The translations under genes were made by a program, and so were the position numbers. Below the pieces are notes generated by a model. It had not been told where the DNA came from and did no database searches. It saw nothing but the letters and a program-made list of their open reading frames with translations. DNA of 64,000 nucleotides from Pseudomonas kilonensis (GTDB lineage Bacteria > Pseudomonadota > Gammaproteobacteria > Pseudomonadales > Pseudomonadaceae), in NCBI RefSeq assembly GCF_001269885.1, contig NZ_LHVH01000017.1, forward strand, positions 310,001 through 374,000, given 5' to 3'. This document shows positions 1 to 9,260 of this stretch, piece after piece. The stretch's first letter is position 1, and every line of letters begins with the position of its first letter.

Positions 1-822
1 GTAGAACGGCGACTTCGCCACTTCGTACTGGCTCTCGGCGGACTGTATGTCGGCCTGGGCCGATTTCAGGTACGGGTTGTTATCCACCATGCTTTGCTGG
101 GCTTCGCGCAGGTCGGCAGGGAGTTCGCCTTTGGTCGAGGGCGGCGCTTCCAGTTCATCGGGCATGCGCCCGACCACGCTGTAGAAGTTCGCCTCGGCGT
201 CGGCCAGGTCGACCTGGGCGGTGTCGTAGTTGTTTTCCGCCAGGGCCCGACGGGCGTTGGACTGGTCGGAGTCGGCGTTGCTGCCTACCCCACGCTCGGT
301 GCGCAGGCCGATCTGGTCGTTGACCCGCATGTGCGCTTGCAGGTTGTTCTTGGCCAGGGTCACCAGCTCGCGACGTTTGAGCACTTCCAGGTAGACCTCG
401 ATGGTGCGCAGTGCCAGATCCTGGGCGGTGCCCTGGGCGTAATAGGCCCGGGAGTTGACCACGCCCTGGGTGCGCTGCACTTCATTGGCGGTGTTGAACC
501 CGTCGAAGATCATCTGCCGCAGGCGCAGCTCCGATTGGGTGTAGGTCAGGATATTGGTGTGGTGATTGCCCAAGGCCCGGGTGTTGGTGTTGTCGCTATA
601 GCCACGACCGTAACCGGCATTGAGATCCACCGATGGGAAAAAGCCCCCTCGGGCGACTTTGACGTCTTCATTGGCCGACAGACGGCTGTCCACCCGTTGT
701 GCCAGCTCCGGGTGAGTGGCGATGGTGCTCTGGATCGCTTCGGTCAAGGACAGGGCCTGCGCCTGAGAAGAGCAGGCCATGGCCAGCAAAACCGCGCTGC
801 AGAGGGGGGTTAGAACGCGCAT
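1..822 (-). CDS. TolC-family outer membrane efflux/secretion channel, partial (C-terminus off the left edge)
   Basis: Outer-membrane component of a type I secretion system, presumably exporting the divergent adhesin beside it. The reverse strand is open from bp 822 to bp 1 without a stop (274 codons). It starts with a signal peptide (MRVLTPLCSAVLLAMACSSQAQA) and continues as a typical TolC N-terminal half, with LTEAI near the mature N-terminus, NTANEVQRTQ and long coiled helices. The ATG at 822 is preferred over the ATG at 831: CAGGAG ends next to 831 but lies nine bases before 822. The family is TIGR01844/LapE-like. In P. fluorescens the homologues would be LapE or MapE; the divergent position beside a LapA-family adhesin favours the MapE role, but that is inference. 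The ABC transporter and membrane-fusion partners are not in the window. Confidence 0.85.
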   Translation of the reverse strand, partial: MRVLTPLCSAVLLAMACSSQAQALSLTEAIQSTIATHPELAQRVDSRLSANEDVKVARGGFFPSVDLNAGYGRGYSDNTNTRALGNHHTNILTYTQSELRLRQMIFDGFNTANEVQRTQGVVNSRAYYAQGTAQDLALRTIEVYLEVLKRRELVTLAKNNLQAHMRVNDQIGLRTERGVGSNADSDQSNARRALAENNYDTAQVDLADAEANFYSVVGRMPDELEAPPSTKGELPADLREAQQSMVDNNPYLKSAQADIQSAESQYEVAKSPFY

Positions 823-952
823 GGGGTGCATCTCCTGAGGTCTGTAGTGCTTCGCTTGTCGCCAATATATTGACGTATTTAAGATCAAAACCGTTTCAAC
901 CTTGTAACAACACAGCTAAGAACATCCTGAGCAAAACCTAAGAAGAATTTCT

Positions 953-965
953 CATAAGACTTATG
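953..965. promoter_or_regulatory. Palindrome, candidate operator
   Basis: CATAAG and CTTATG are perfect inverted arms around a single A. The right arm is repeated at 976-981, so three CATAAG/CTTATG hexamers lie within 29 bases. This could be a binding site for a regulator of one or both divergent genes. I do not recognise the motif. Confidence 0.3.
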
Positions 966-1146
966 CCGAAAAAAACTTATGTGCTTGAAAAAAACCGGCA
1001 CATTGTTCAAAGCGAAAGCCTTTGAATCTGCGGGTTCCGACGGCTTTTAGGCGTCAATAAAAGTTCCATGCAGATTTTTAAGCAACGTGAAGAAGTGTCG
1101 AAAGAGCGATCTGTGAGGCGGTTCTAGGTGACGGTTTTTTGTCGTT

Positions 1147-1214
1147 TTGGCGAATTGCCAGCACTTTCTGCTTTCACGAAAGCTGGCAGATTTTCCAGCT
1201 TTTTTGGTCGCCAA
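1147..1214 (+). promoter_or_regulatory. Nested leader hairpins, candidate transcription attenuator of the adhesin gene
   Basis: Three pairings are visible. Hairpin A pairs TGCCAGC (1156-1162) and the following CTTTC with GAAAGCTGGCA (1178-1188). Hairpin B pairs AAAGCTGG (1179-1186) with CCAGCTTT (1195-1202) and runs into six T (1200-1205), as in an intrinsic terminator. A and B share 1179-1188, so they exclude each other. An outer stem TTGGCGA (1147-1153) with TCGCCAA (1208-1214) encloses both. The element sits 63 bases before the adhesin start. The transcription start is unknown, so its presence in the mRNA is inferred. Confidence 0.45.
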
Positions 1215-1276
1215 CCCGAGGACGGATTCTTCACCCAGACAGGTGCCGATTGCGGTCGGCAACGGAGGAAATGCAC

Positions 1277-4200
1277 ATGGCAGCGCTCATCGGTATCGTC
1301 AGCAAAGTGGTCGGGCAAGTTTTCGCAGAAGCGGCCGGTGGCCTGCGGCGGCCTCTGGTCGAAGGCGATCGGCTTTACGCCGGCGAACACCTGGTCACCG
1401 GTGCCGAAGGGGCCGTGGCTGTTCATATGCAGAACGGCCAGACCTTGACCCTGGGCCGCGAAAGCAACCTGACCCTGACCCCGCAGTTGCTCGCCAACCA
1501 TGCGCCTCATGTCGACACGCCCGACGCGGCGGCACCGAGTGACGCGCAACTGACCGATGTGCAAAAGCTGCAGCAAGCCATCGCTGCCGGTGCCGACCCC
1601 ACCCAGACCGGTGAGGCCACGGCCGCGGGCCCCGAGGGCGGCAATCCGGGGGGCGTGGGCGGCGGGCACAGTTTTGTGCTGCTGGAAGAAGTCGGCGGGG
1701 AAGTCGATCCGCTGATCGGTTTCCCTACGGCCGGGTTCAACGGGATCCCCGAGTTTCCACCGCTGCGCCTGGCCGGTGATCCGGACAACACGGGCGACGA
1801 TGCAACCGTGCCGCCGGTGACACCGGATAACCCGGTGACCCTCGACGGGGTCAATGTCGAGGGCGGCGAGCTGACCACCAACGAGGCCAATCTGGCCGAT
1901 GGTTCGGCCAGTAATCCGGGGGCGCTGGTGCAAAATGGCACCTTCACGGTTTCCGCGCCTGACGGGCTGAGCAGCCTGAGCATCGGCGGTATCAACGTGA
2001 TCAGCGGCGGCGTGCCCGCAGGCTTCCCCCAGACAATTACATCGCCTCTGGGCAACACGTTGACCATCACCGGTTATGACCCGGCCACGGGGGTGGTCAG
2101 CTACAGCTACACCCTGACGGACAATGAAATCCATCCTGCCGGTGGCGGTGCCAACAACATTACCGAGCAGTTCCCGGTGGTGGCGGTTGACACCGACGGC
2201 GATACGGCCACCGGCACCCTGGACGTCAACATTACCGATGACGTGCCCCAGGCGATCGACGACAGCCACGCCAACACGGCGTCGGAAACCCTGGTGACCC
2301 TCACCGGCAACGTATTGCCCAACGACCATCAGGGCGCCGACCGGATCCCCACTGGTCCCGACAGCGGGCCGATCATCGGCGGGACGTTCACCGGCACCTA
2401 CGGCACCCTGGTGCTCAACCCCAACGGCACGTACACCTACATCCTGAACACCAGCGACCCGCAATTCGTCGCGTTGCATGGCGGGGGCAGCGGCACTGAG
2501 ACGTTCACCTACACGCTGACCGATGCCGACGGCGACACCAGCACCGCCAACCTGGTGCTGCAAGTGCACAACAACGACGACCCTGTGGTGTTGGTGGGCC
2601 TTGATGCCGAGGGTGGTGAGCTGTCGCTGCAAGAGAAAAACCTCAGCGACGGCAGCAGCCCGGATGCATCGGCGCTGACTCAAAGCGGCACCTTTACCGT
2701 GACTGCGTTGGACGGTGTGCAGACCTTGATCGTTGGCGGCATCAACGTCGTCACGGGCGGCGTGGCAGCGGGTTTCCCTCAGTCGATTACCACCGCGCTG
2801 GGCAACACCCTGACCATCACCGGTTTCAACGCTGCGACTGGCGTGGTCAGCTACAGCTACACGCTGCTGGACAATGAAGCCCATCCAAACGCCAACGGCG
2901 CCAACAGCCTCAGCGAACAATTTGCGGTCGTCGTCACCGACGACAACGGCACCACGTCCAACGGCAACTTGGACGTGAACATCGTCGACGACCTGCCTAA
3001 AGCCGTGGACGACAGCAACGCCAGCACGGCTTCGGAAACCAACCTGACCCTGACCGGCAGCGTGTTGACCAACGACACCCAAGGTGCAGACCATGTGGCG
3101 TCCGGCCCAATCACCCCTGGCACCTTCACCGGCACTTACGGCACCCTGGTGCTCAACGCCGACGGTTCCTACACCTACACCCTCAACACCGCTGACGCCG
3201 ATTTCAAAGGCTTGCACGGCGGTGGCAATGGCAGCGAAACCTTCACCTACACCCTGACCGATGCCGACGGCGACACCAGCACCGCCAATCTGGTGCTGCA
3301 AGTGCACAACAACGACGACCCGGTGATCATCACCGGCCTCGACACCGAAGGCGGTGAGTTGTCATTGCAGGAGAAAAATCTCAGCGACGGCAGCAGCCCG
3401 GATGCATCGGCGTTGACTCAAAGCGGCACCTTTACCGTCACCGCGTTGGACGGTGTGCAGACCTTGAGCGTTGGCGGCATCAACGTCGTCACCGGCGGTG
3501 TAGCGGCTGGTTTCCCTCAGTCGATTACTACCGCACTGGGCAACACCCTGACCATCACCGGTTTCAACGCTGCGACTGGGGTGGTCAGCTACAGCTACAC
3601 CTTGCTGGACAATGAAGCCCATCCAAACGCCAACGGCGCCAACAGCCTCAGCGAACAATTTGCGGTCGTCGTCACCGACGACAACGGCACCACGGCCAAC
3701 GGTAACTTGGACGTGAACATCGTCGACGACCTGCCTAAAGCCGTGGACGACAGCAACGCCAGCACGGCTTCGGAAACCAACCTGACCCTGACCGGCAGCG
3801 TGTTGACCAACGACACCCAAGGTGCAGACCATGTGGCGTCCGGCCCAATCACCCCTGGCACCTTCACCGGCACTTACGGCACCCTGGTGCTCAACGCCGA
3901 CGGTTCCTATACCTACACCCTCAACACCGCTGACGCCGATTTCAAAGGCTTGCACGGCGGTGGCAATGGCAGCGAAACCTTCACCTACACCCTGACCGAT
4001 GCCGACGGCGACACCAGCACCGCCAACCTGGTGCTGCAAGTGCACAACAACGACGACCCAGTGATCATTACCGGCCTCGACAGCGAAGGCGGTGAGCTGT
4101 CGTTGCAGGAGAAAAACCTCAGCGACGGCAGCAGCCCGGATGCATCGGCGTTGACTCAAAGCGGCACCTTTACCGTCACCGCGTTGGACGGTGTGCAGAC

Positions 4201-7200
4201 CTTGAGCGTTGGCGGCATCAACGTCGTCACCGGCGGTGTAGCGGCTGGTTTCCCTCAGTCGATTACTACCGCACTGGGCAACACCCTGACCATCACCGGT
4301 TTCAACGCTGCGACTGGGGTGGTCAGCTACAGCTACACCTTGCTGGACAATGAAGCCCATCCAAACGCCAACGGCGCCAACAGCCTCAGCGAGCAATTTG
4401 CGGTCGTCGTCACCGATGACAATGGCACCACGGCCAACGGCAACCTGGATGTGAACATCGTCGACGACTTGCCGACCGCTCACGCGGATTCCGCCTCGGT
4501 GGATGAGGGCGGGACGGTCAGTGGCAACGTCCTGAACAACGACGAAGGCGGCGCCGATGGGCCGGCCGCGAGTGGTGCCGTGATCGGTGTGCGTGCAGGC
4601 AACGACACCTTGACTCCGGCGATTGGCGGCCTGAACACCCAGATCAACGGCACCTACGGCTACCTGACCCTGGACGCCAATGGCAACGCCGTCTACCACA
4701 GCAACCCGAACACCGTCAGCGCCCCGGGCGCGACCGATGTTTTCACCTACACCGTGCGCGACGCCGATGGTGATGAAAGCACCACCACCATCACCATCGA
4801 TGTTCATGACGTCTGCCTCGTCGCCACGCCAGACCAGGAAATCAGCGTCCACGAAAAAGCCCTCGACCTGACCCAGGATGGCCAGGACCTGGCCCCCGGC
4901 ACCGTCACCGGCAGTGACCCGAGCGCCACCAGCGAGACCGCCAGTGGCAGCCTTGTCGGCTCGATCAGCGGTGCCGTGGGTGCAGTGACCTTCGCGCTGG
5001 TGGGCAATGCCAACGGCGCCTACGGTCAACTGTCGCTTCAGCCCGACGGCTCCTACACTTACACCCTGACCTCGCCAGCCACCACCACGCCTAACGCCAA
5101 CGATGGCCCGAACGTGTTGAGCGAAAGCTTCACCTACCAGGCCACGGACTCGTTGGGCAACACCGTCACCAGCACCATCGTCATCGACATCGTCGACGAC
5201 GTGCCCAACGCCCATGCCGATTTCGCCTCGGTGGTGGAGGGCGGCACGGTCAACGGCAACGTGCTGGACAACGACGTACTTGGCGCGGATGGCGGCATGG
5301 TGATCGGCGTGCGCGCCGGCAATGACACCTCGAATCCTGCCGTCGGCGGCCTGAACACCCAAATCAACGGCACCTACGGCTACCTGACCCTGGACGCCAA
5401 TGGCAACGCCGTCTACCACAGCAACCCGAACACCGTCAGCGCCCCGGGCGCGACCGATGTTTTCACCTACACCGTGCGCGACGCCGATGGCGATGAAAGC
5501 ACCACCACCATCACCATCGATGTTCATGACGTCTGCCTCGTCGCCACGCCAGACCAGGAAATCAGCGTCCACGAAAAAGCCCTCGACCTGAACCAGGACG
5601 GCCAGGACCTGGCCCCCGGCATCGTCACCGGCAGCGACCCAACGGCTACCAGCGAGACCGCCAGTGGCAGCCTTGTCGGCTCGATCAGCGGTGCCGTGGG
5701 TGCAGTGACTTTTGCGCTGGTGGGCAACGCCACGGGTGCCTACGGTCAACTGTCGCTTCAGCCCGACGGCTCCTACACTTACACCCTGACCTCGCCAGCC
5801 ACCACCACGCCTAACGCCAACGATGGCCCGAACGTGTTGAGCGAAAGCTTCACCTACCAGGCCACGGACTCGTTGGGCAACACGGTCACCAGCACCATCG
5901 TCATCGACATCGTCGACGACGTGCCCAACGCCCATGCCGATTTCGCCTCGGTGGTGGAGGGCGGCACGGTCAACGGCAACGTGCTGGACAACGACGTGCT
6001 TGGCGCGGACGGCGGCATGGTGATCGGCGTGCGCGCCGGCAATGACACTTCAACCTCCGCTGTCGGTGGTCTCAACAACCAGATCAACGGCACCTACGGT
6101 TACCTGACCCTGGACGCCAATGGCAACGCCGTCTACCACAGCAACCCCGACGCGGTCGGTGCAGCAGGCGCGACCGATGTATTCACCTACACCGTGCGCG
6201 ACGCCGATGGTGATGAAAGCACCACCACCCTCACCATTGACGTGCACAACAGCTGCCTCATCGCAGAAACCGACCACGACATTACGGTCTATGAAAAAGC
6301 CCTCGACCTGACACAGGACGGCCAGGACCTGGCCCCTGGTACCGTCACCGGCAGCGACCCGAGCGCTACCAGTGAAACCGCCAGCGGCACCTTGGTCGGT
6401 TCGATCAGCGGTGCCACTGGCGCTGTCACCTTCACCCTGGTGGGCAGCGCCAGCGGCGCCTACGGCCAGTTGCTGCTCCACCCGGACGGTTCCTACACCT
6501 ACACCCTGACGTCGCCCGCCACCACCACGCCCCACGCCAACGATGGCCCGAATGTGCTGAGCGAAGATTTCACCTATCAGGCCACGGACACCCTGGGCAA
6601 CAGCACCACCGGCAACCTGGTGGTCAGCATCGTCGATGACGTGCCAACGGCCATTGCGTCCGAGCGTTCGGTCACGGCGGTGGAGATCGATACGAACCTG
6701 CTGATTGTGCTCGACGTATCCGGCAGCATGAAAGACGCCTCCGGCGTGTCGGGGCTCTCGCGGATGGATCTGGCCAAGCAGGCGATCAGCGCCTTGCTCG
6801 ACAAATACGACGACCTGGGCGATGTGAAAGTCCAGCTCGTGACCTTCAGCGGCAGCGCCACCGACCAGAGCACCGTGTGGGTGGATGTGGCAACGGCCAA
6901 GACGCTGATCTCCGCGCTGAGCGCCCACGGTGACACCAATTATGATGCTGCCGTGGCGATGGCCAAGACGGCGTTCGCAAATCCCGGCCAACTGACCGGC
7001 GCACAGAACGTTGGTTATTTCTTCTCCGACGGCAAGCCGACCCTGGGTGAAATCGGCTCGGCGGATGAAACCGCCTGGAAAGCCTTCCTCGACGCCAACG
7101 GCATCAAGAACTACGCCATTGGCCTGGGCAGCGGCGTCAGCAATGCTCACCTCGACCCGCTGGCCTACGACGGCAGCGCCCACACCAACACCAACGCGGT

Positions 7201-9100
7201 GGTGGTCACCGACCTGAACCAGCTCAACTCGGTGCTTTCCGACACCGTGCAAGGCGCGCCGGTCACCGGCAACCTGCTGGGCGAGGGCGGTTCGTTCGGC
7301 GCCGATGGCGGGTTTATCAAAAGCCTGGTGGTCGATGGCACCACGTACAGCTACGACCCGGCGGCCAACGGTGGCCATGGTGCACTGACCGCCAGCGGCG
7401 GGCTCAACCATGGCTCCTTCAATACCGCCACCAACACACTGAGCATCGCCACTGACCACGACGGCACCCTGGTGGTCAACCTCGACACCGGTGCGTTCAG
7501 CTACACCTCCCAGACCGCCACCGGCACCTTGATCACCGAACACATCGGCTACACCGTCAGTGACCATGACGGGGACCTGGCAAGCTCCAACCTGGTGATC
7601 AACGTCGTGCCCAACAGCCCACCGATCGCTGTCGACGACAACATCATCACCAACGTGCTGTCGGGCAACATCGTGATCCCGGGTGAGTTGCTGCTGGGTA
7701 ACGACAGCGACGCCAACGGCGATCCGCTCACCGCTTCACCCACCAGTTTCAATACCGGTTGGACCGCCAAAGGCGGGGATTTCACTGGCAGCACCGGCAC
7801 GGTCAGTTTCACCGGCAACAACGTGCAGTCGATCAACCTCAGCCGCAGTGCCTTCGTCGCCAATACCGCGAGCATGACGGCGATGCTGGTGGTCAGCGGT
7901 GCACTGGGGATGGTGTCCAATAACAACGCCAACGATGAGGACCGGCTCAACATCAGCCTCAAACAGGGCGAAACCCTCACCCTGGACCACAACCTTTCGG
8001 CCGGTCGCATTGCGATGGAGTATTCACTCAACGGCGGGCCATTCATTGCGATCAACGATGGCGCTTCGTTCACCGCGGCAGCGGATGGCAACTACCAGAT
8101 CCACGTCACCAACATCCCCAATCCCGGCGGCGGTAATTCCAACGCGGCGGAAAACTATCAACTGACCCTGACCGTTGACTATGCGGGGGCGCAGGACAAA
8201 ACCCCGGATTACCACGGCAGCTACACCGCCAGTGACAACCACGGTGGCAGTGACAGCGCATCGGTAGACATCAGCTATCAGGCGGGCCATACCCTGACCG
8301 GCACCACCGGGGACGATGTGCTGATTGCCGGCAACGGTGACAACACCCTCAATGCGGGCGATGGCAACGACATCCTCAGCGCCGGTTCGGGCAACAACAC
8401 CCTGCATGGCGGGGCAGGCGATGATTTGCTCTACAGTGGCGCGGGGAATGATCTGCTTGACGGCGGTACGGGCAACGACACCGCGAGCTATGCTCACGCG
8501 ACCGCCGGGGTCACCGTCAACCTGGGCCTGTTGGCGGCGCAGAACACCCTTGGCGCCGGCACCGACACACTGGCAGGCATCGAAAACCTGATGGGTTCGA
8601 GCTTCAACGACACCCTCACCGGCGACGGGGCCAGCAACCGCATCAACGGCGGATTGGGCCATGACGTGCTTAATGGCGGTGGTGGCGATGACTTGTTGAT
8701 CGGCGGCCTGGGCAACAACACCCTGACCGGCGGCAGCGGTGCCGATACCTTCCAATGGCAGGCAGGCAACAGCGGTCACGACGTGATCACTGACTTCGCG
8801 CCCGGCGTCGACAAACTCGACCTGTCCCAGCTGTTGCAAGGGGAGAACGGCAGCGCGGCGTCACTGGATGATTACCTGCATTTCAGCGTGAGCGGCAGCG
8901 GTACTTCGGTCGTCACCAGCATCGATGTCAGTGCCATTGCCGGCGCCACGCCGAACCAGACCATCGACCTGACCGGCGTCAACCTCGCCAGTCATTACGG
9001 CGTCACGCCGGGGGCGGGGGGCATCATCGGCGGAGCGGACACGGCGACCATCATCAATGGGATGTTGAGTGATCATTCGTTGAGAGTGGATACGGTGTGA
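1277..9100 (+). CDS. LapA/MapA-like giant RTX adhesin with retention module and vWFA domain
   Basis: Large cell-surface adhesin (2607 aa) for attachment and biofilm formation, secreted by a type I system. The ATG at 1277 is chosen because GGAGG lies eight bases upstream (an ATG at 1271 is too close) and because MAALIGIVSKVVGQVF matches the LapA retention-module start. Order: retention module about 1-110; TAAG at 115-118, matching the LapG protease site of LapA; linker; four long A repeats about 185-1065, the fourth partial; three B repeats about 1066-1790; vWFA domain with MIDAS DVSGS at 1813-1817; glycine/aspartate RTX nonapeptides about 2342-2405 and 2455-2490; type I secretion target domain at the C-terminus. 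LapA itself is much longer (about 5000 aa); size and divergent TolC gene fit MapA better. lapD and lapG are not in the window, so control of cleavage is inferred. Confidence 0.88.
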   Translation: MAALIGIVSKVVGQVFAEAAGGLRRPLVEGDRLYAGEHLVTGAEGAVAVHMQNGQTLTLGRESNLTLTPQLLANHAPHVDTPDAAAPSDAQLTDVQKLQQAIAAGADPTQTGEATAAGPEGGNPGGVGGGHSFVLLEEVGGEVDPLIGFPTAGFNGIPEFPPLRLAGDPDNTGDDATVPPVTPDNPVTLDGVNVEGGELTTNEANLADGSASNPGALVQNGTFTVSAPDGLSSLSIGGINVISGGVPAGFPQTITSPLGNTLTITGYDPATGVVSYSYTLTDNEIHPAGGGANNITEQFPVVAVDTDGDTATGTLDVNITDDVPQAIDDSHANTASETLVTLTGNVLPNDHQGADRIPTGPDSGPIIGGTFTGTYGTLVLNPNGTYTYILNTSDPQFVALHGGGSGTETFTYTLTDADGDTSTANLVLQVHNNDDPVVLVGLDAEGGELSLQEKNLSDGSSPDASALTQSGTFTVTALDGVQTLIVGGINVVTGGVAAGFPQSITTALGNTLTITGFNAATGVVSYSYTLLDNEAHPNANGANSLSEQFAVVVTDDNGTTSNGNLDVNIVDDLPKAVDDSNASTASETNLTLTGSVLTNDTQGADHVASGPITPGTFTGTYGTLVLNADGSYTYTLNTADADFKGLHGGGNGSETFTYTLTDADGDTSTANLVLQVHNNDDPVIITGLDTEGGELSLQEKNLSDGSSPDASALTQSGTFTVTALDGVQTLSVGGINVVTGGVAAGFPQSITTALGNTLTITGFNAATGVVSYSYTLLDNEAHPNANGANSLSEQFAVVVTDDNGTTANGNLDVNIVDDLPKAVDDSNASTASETNLTLTGSVLTNDTQGADHVASGPITPGTFTGTYGTLVLNADGSYTYTLNTADADFKGLHGGGNGSETFTYTLTDADGDTSTANLVLQVHNNDDPVIITGLDSEGGELSLQEKNLSDGSSPDASALTQSGTFTVTALDGVQTLSVGGINVVTGGVAAGFPQSITTALGNTLTITGFNAATGVVSYSYTLLDNEAHPNANGANSLSEQFAVVVTDDNGTTANGNLDVNIVDDLPTAHADSASVDEGGTVSGNVLNNDEGGADGPAASGAVIGVRAGNDTLTPAIGGLNTQINGTYGYLTLDANGNAVYHSNPNTVSAPGATDVFTYTVRDADGDESTTTITIDVHDVCLVATPDQEISVHEKALDLTQDGQDLAPGTVTGSDPSATSETASGSLVGSISGAVGAVTFALVGNANGAYGQLSLQPDGSYTYTLTSPATTTPNANDGPNVLSESFTYQATDSLGNTVTSTIVIDIVDDVPNAHADFASVVEGGTVNGNVLDNDVLGADGGMVIGVRAGNDTSNPAVGGLNTQINGTYGYLTLDANGNAVYHSNPNTVSAPGATDVFTYTVRDADGDESTTTITIDVHDVCLVATPDQEISVHEKALDLNQDGQDLAPGIVTGSDPTATSETASGSLVGSISGAVGAVTFALVGNATGAYGQLSLQPDGSYTYTLTSPATTTPNANDGPNVLSESFTYQATDSLGNTVTSTIVIDIVDDVPNAHADFASVVEGGTVNGNVLDNDVLGADGGMVIGVRAGNDTSTSAVGGLNNQINGTYGYLTLDANGNAVYHSNPDAVGAAGATDVFTYTVRDADGDESTTTLTIDVHNSCLIAETDHDITVYEKALDLTQDGQDLAPGTVTGSDPSATSETASGTLVGSISGATGAVTFTLVGSASGAYGQLLLHPDGSYTYTLTSPATTTPHANDGPNVLSEDFTYQATDTLGNSTTGNLVVSIVDDVPTAIASERSVTAVEIDTNLLIVLDVSGSMKDASGVSGLSRMDLAKQAISALLDKYDDLGDVKVQLVTFSGSATDQSTVWVDVATAKTLISALSAHGDTNYDAAVAMAKTAFANPGQLTGAQNVGYFFSDGKPTLGEIGSADETAWKAFLDANGIKNYAIGLGSGVSNAHLDPLAYDGSAHTNTNAVVVTDLNQLNSVLSDTVQGAPVTGNLLGEGGSFGADGGFIKSLVVDGTTYSYDPAANGGHGALTASGGLNHGSFNTATNTLSIATDHDGTLVVNLDTGAFSYTSQTATGTLITEHIGYTVSDHDGDLASSNLVINVVPNSPPIAVDDNIITNVLSGNIVIPGELLLGNDSDANGDPLTASPTSFNTGWTAKGGDFTGSTGTVSFTGNNVQSINLSRSAFVANTASMTAMLVVSGALGMVSNNNANDEDRLNISLKQGETLTLDHNLSAGRIAMEYSLNGGPFIAINDGASFTAAADGNYQIHVTNIPNPGGGNSNAAENYQLTLTVDYAGAQDKTPDYHGSYTASDNHGGSDSASVDISYQAGHTLTGTTGDDVLIAGNGDNTLNAGDGNDILSAGSGNNTLHGGAGDDLLYSGAGNDLLDGGTGNDTASYAHATAGVTVNLGLLAAQNTLGAGTDTLAGIENLMGSSFNDTLTGDGASNRINGGLGHDVLNGGGGDDLLIGGLGNNTLTGGSGADTFQWQAGNSGHDVITDFAPGVDKLDLSQLLQGENGSAASLDDYLHFSVSGSGTSVVTSIDVSAIAGATPNQTIDLTGVNLASHYGVTPGAGGIIGGADTATIINGMLSDHSLRVDTV
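2585..4470 (+). repeat. Near-identical A repeats within the adhesin gene (738-bp period)
   Basis: Units begin at 2585, 3323 and 4061, exactly 738 bp (246 codons) apart. The third stops after about 410 bp where the B family begins. The units differ at scattered positions only; a diverged first copy lies at about 1831-2584. Each encodes a VCBS/cadherin-like block with the motifs EGGELSLQEKNLSDGSS, NTLTITGFN and FTYTLTDADGDTS. Such DNA identity implies recent duplication or gene conversion. Confidence 0.9.
4472..6643 (+). repeat. B repeats within the adhesin gene (720-bp period)
   Basis: Three units begin at 4472, 5204 and 5924. The last two are 720 bp apart and the first is longer by a short insertion. 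Each encodes an Ig-like fold with NGTYGYLTLDANGNAVYHSN, FTYTVRDADGDEST and HEKALDL. Stretches such as 4621-4880 and 5341-5600 are almost identical at DNA level, while the third unit is more diverged. Confidence 0.88.
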
Positions 9101-9107
9101 AGGCTGT

Positions 9108-9238
9108 TGTGGCGAGGGGATTTATCCCCGCTCGGCTGCGAAGCAGTCGCAAACCGGTCGGTAGGGGCTGTCTGTTGCAGCGCGGCGCCTGGTTTTGGGT
9201 TGCTTCGCAACCCAGCGGGGATAAATCCCCTCGCCACA
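9108..9238. repeat. REP pair, family 1 (TGTGGCGAGGGGATTTATCCCC)
   Basis: Inverted pair: TGTGGCGAGGGGATTTAT at the left and its complement ATAAATCCCCTCGCCACA at the right, with smaller inverted arms inside. It lies between the convergent adhesin and DUF454 genes. It is a Pseudomonas REP doublet, probably non-autonomous and RAYT-mobilised, and may help terminate both transcripts. Confidence 0.85.
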
Positions 9239-9260
9239 GGAGAAGGCGCCGTACTCATGC

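Larger units (their letters stand above)
823..1276. promoter_or_regulatory. Divergent intergenic region of the TolC-type gene and the adhesin
   Basis: 454 bases without a gene, AT-rich between about 870 and 1110. It must hold both promoters; I cannot place -10/-35 boxes with confidence. Visible structure: a palindrome CATAAG-A-CTTATG at 953-965, followed by a second CTTATG at 976-981, and nested inverted repeats at 1147-1214 (listed separately). GGAGG at 1264-1268 is the adhesin ribosome binding site. Confidence 0.6.

Noticed and set aside
1060..1276. c-di-GMP (GEMM) riboswitch in the adhesin leader
   Set aside because: The nested hairpins exist, but I could not find the conserved GEMM core sequence; kept only as a generic attenuator candidate.
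2585..6643. Regular repeats that might be read as a CRISPR array
   Set aside because: The period is 720-738 bp and the frame stays open; they encode protein domains. No cas genes are present.
1124..7567. Very long reverse-strand reading frames (727, 857 and 505 aa) opposite the adhesin
   Set aside because: They are the antisense of the GC-rich, repetitive adhesin frame. Composition is rich in Val, Gly and His with no start sites or domains, and they repeat with the adhesin period.
1277..9100. RTX toxin (pore-forming or lipase)
   Set aside because: No toxin domain is present. The retention module, TAAG site and repeats identify a retained adhesin.
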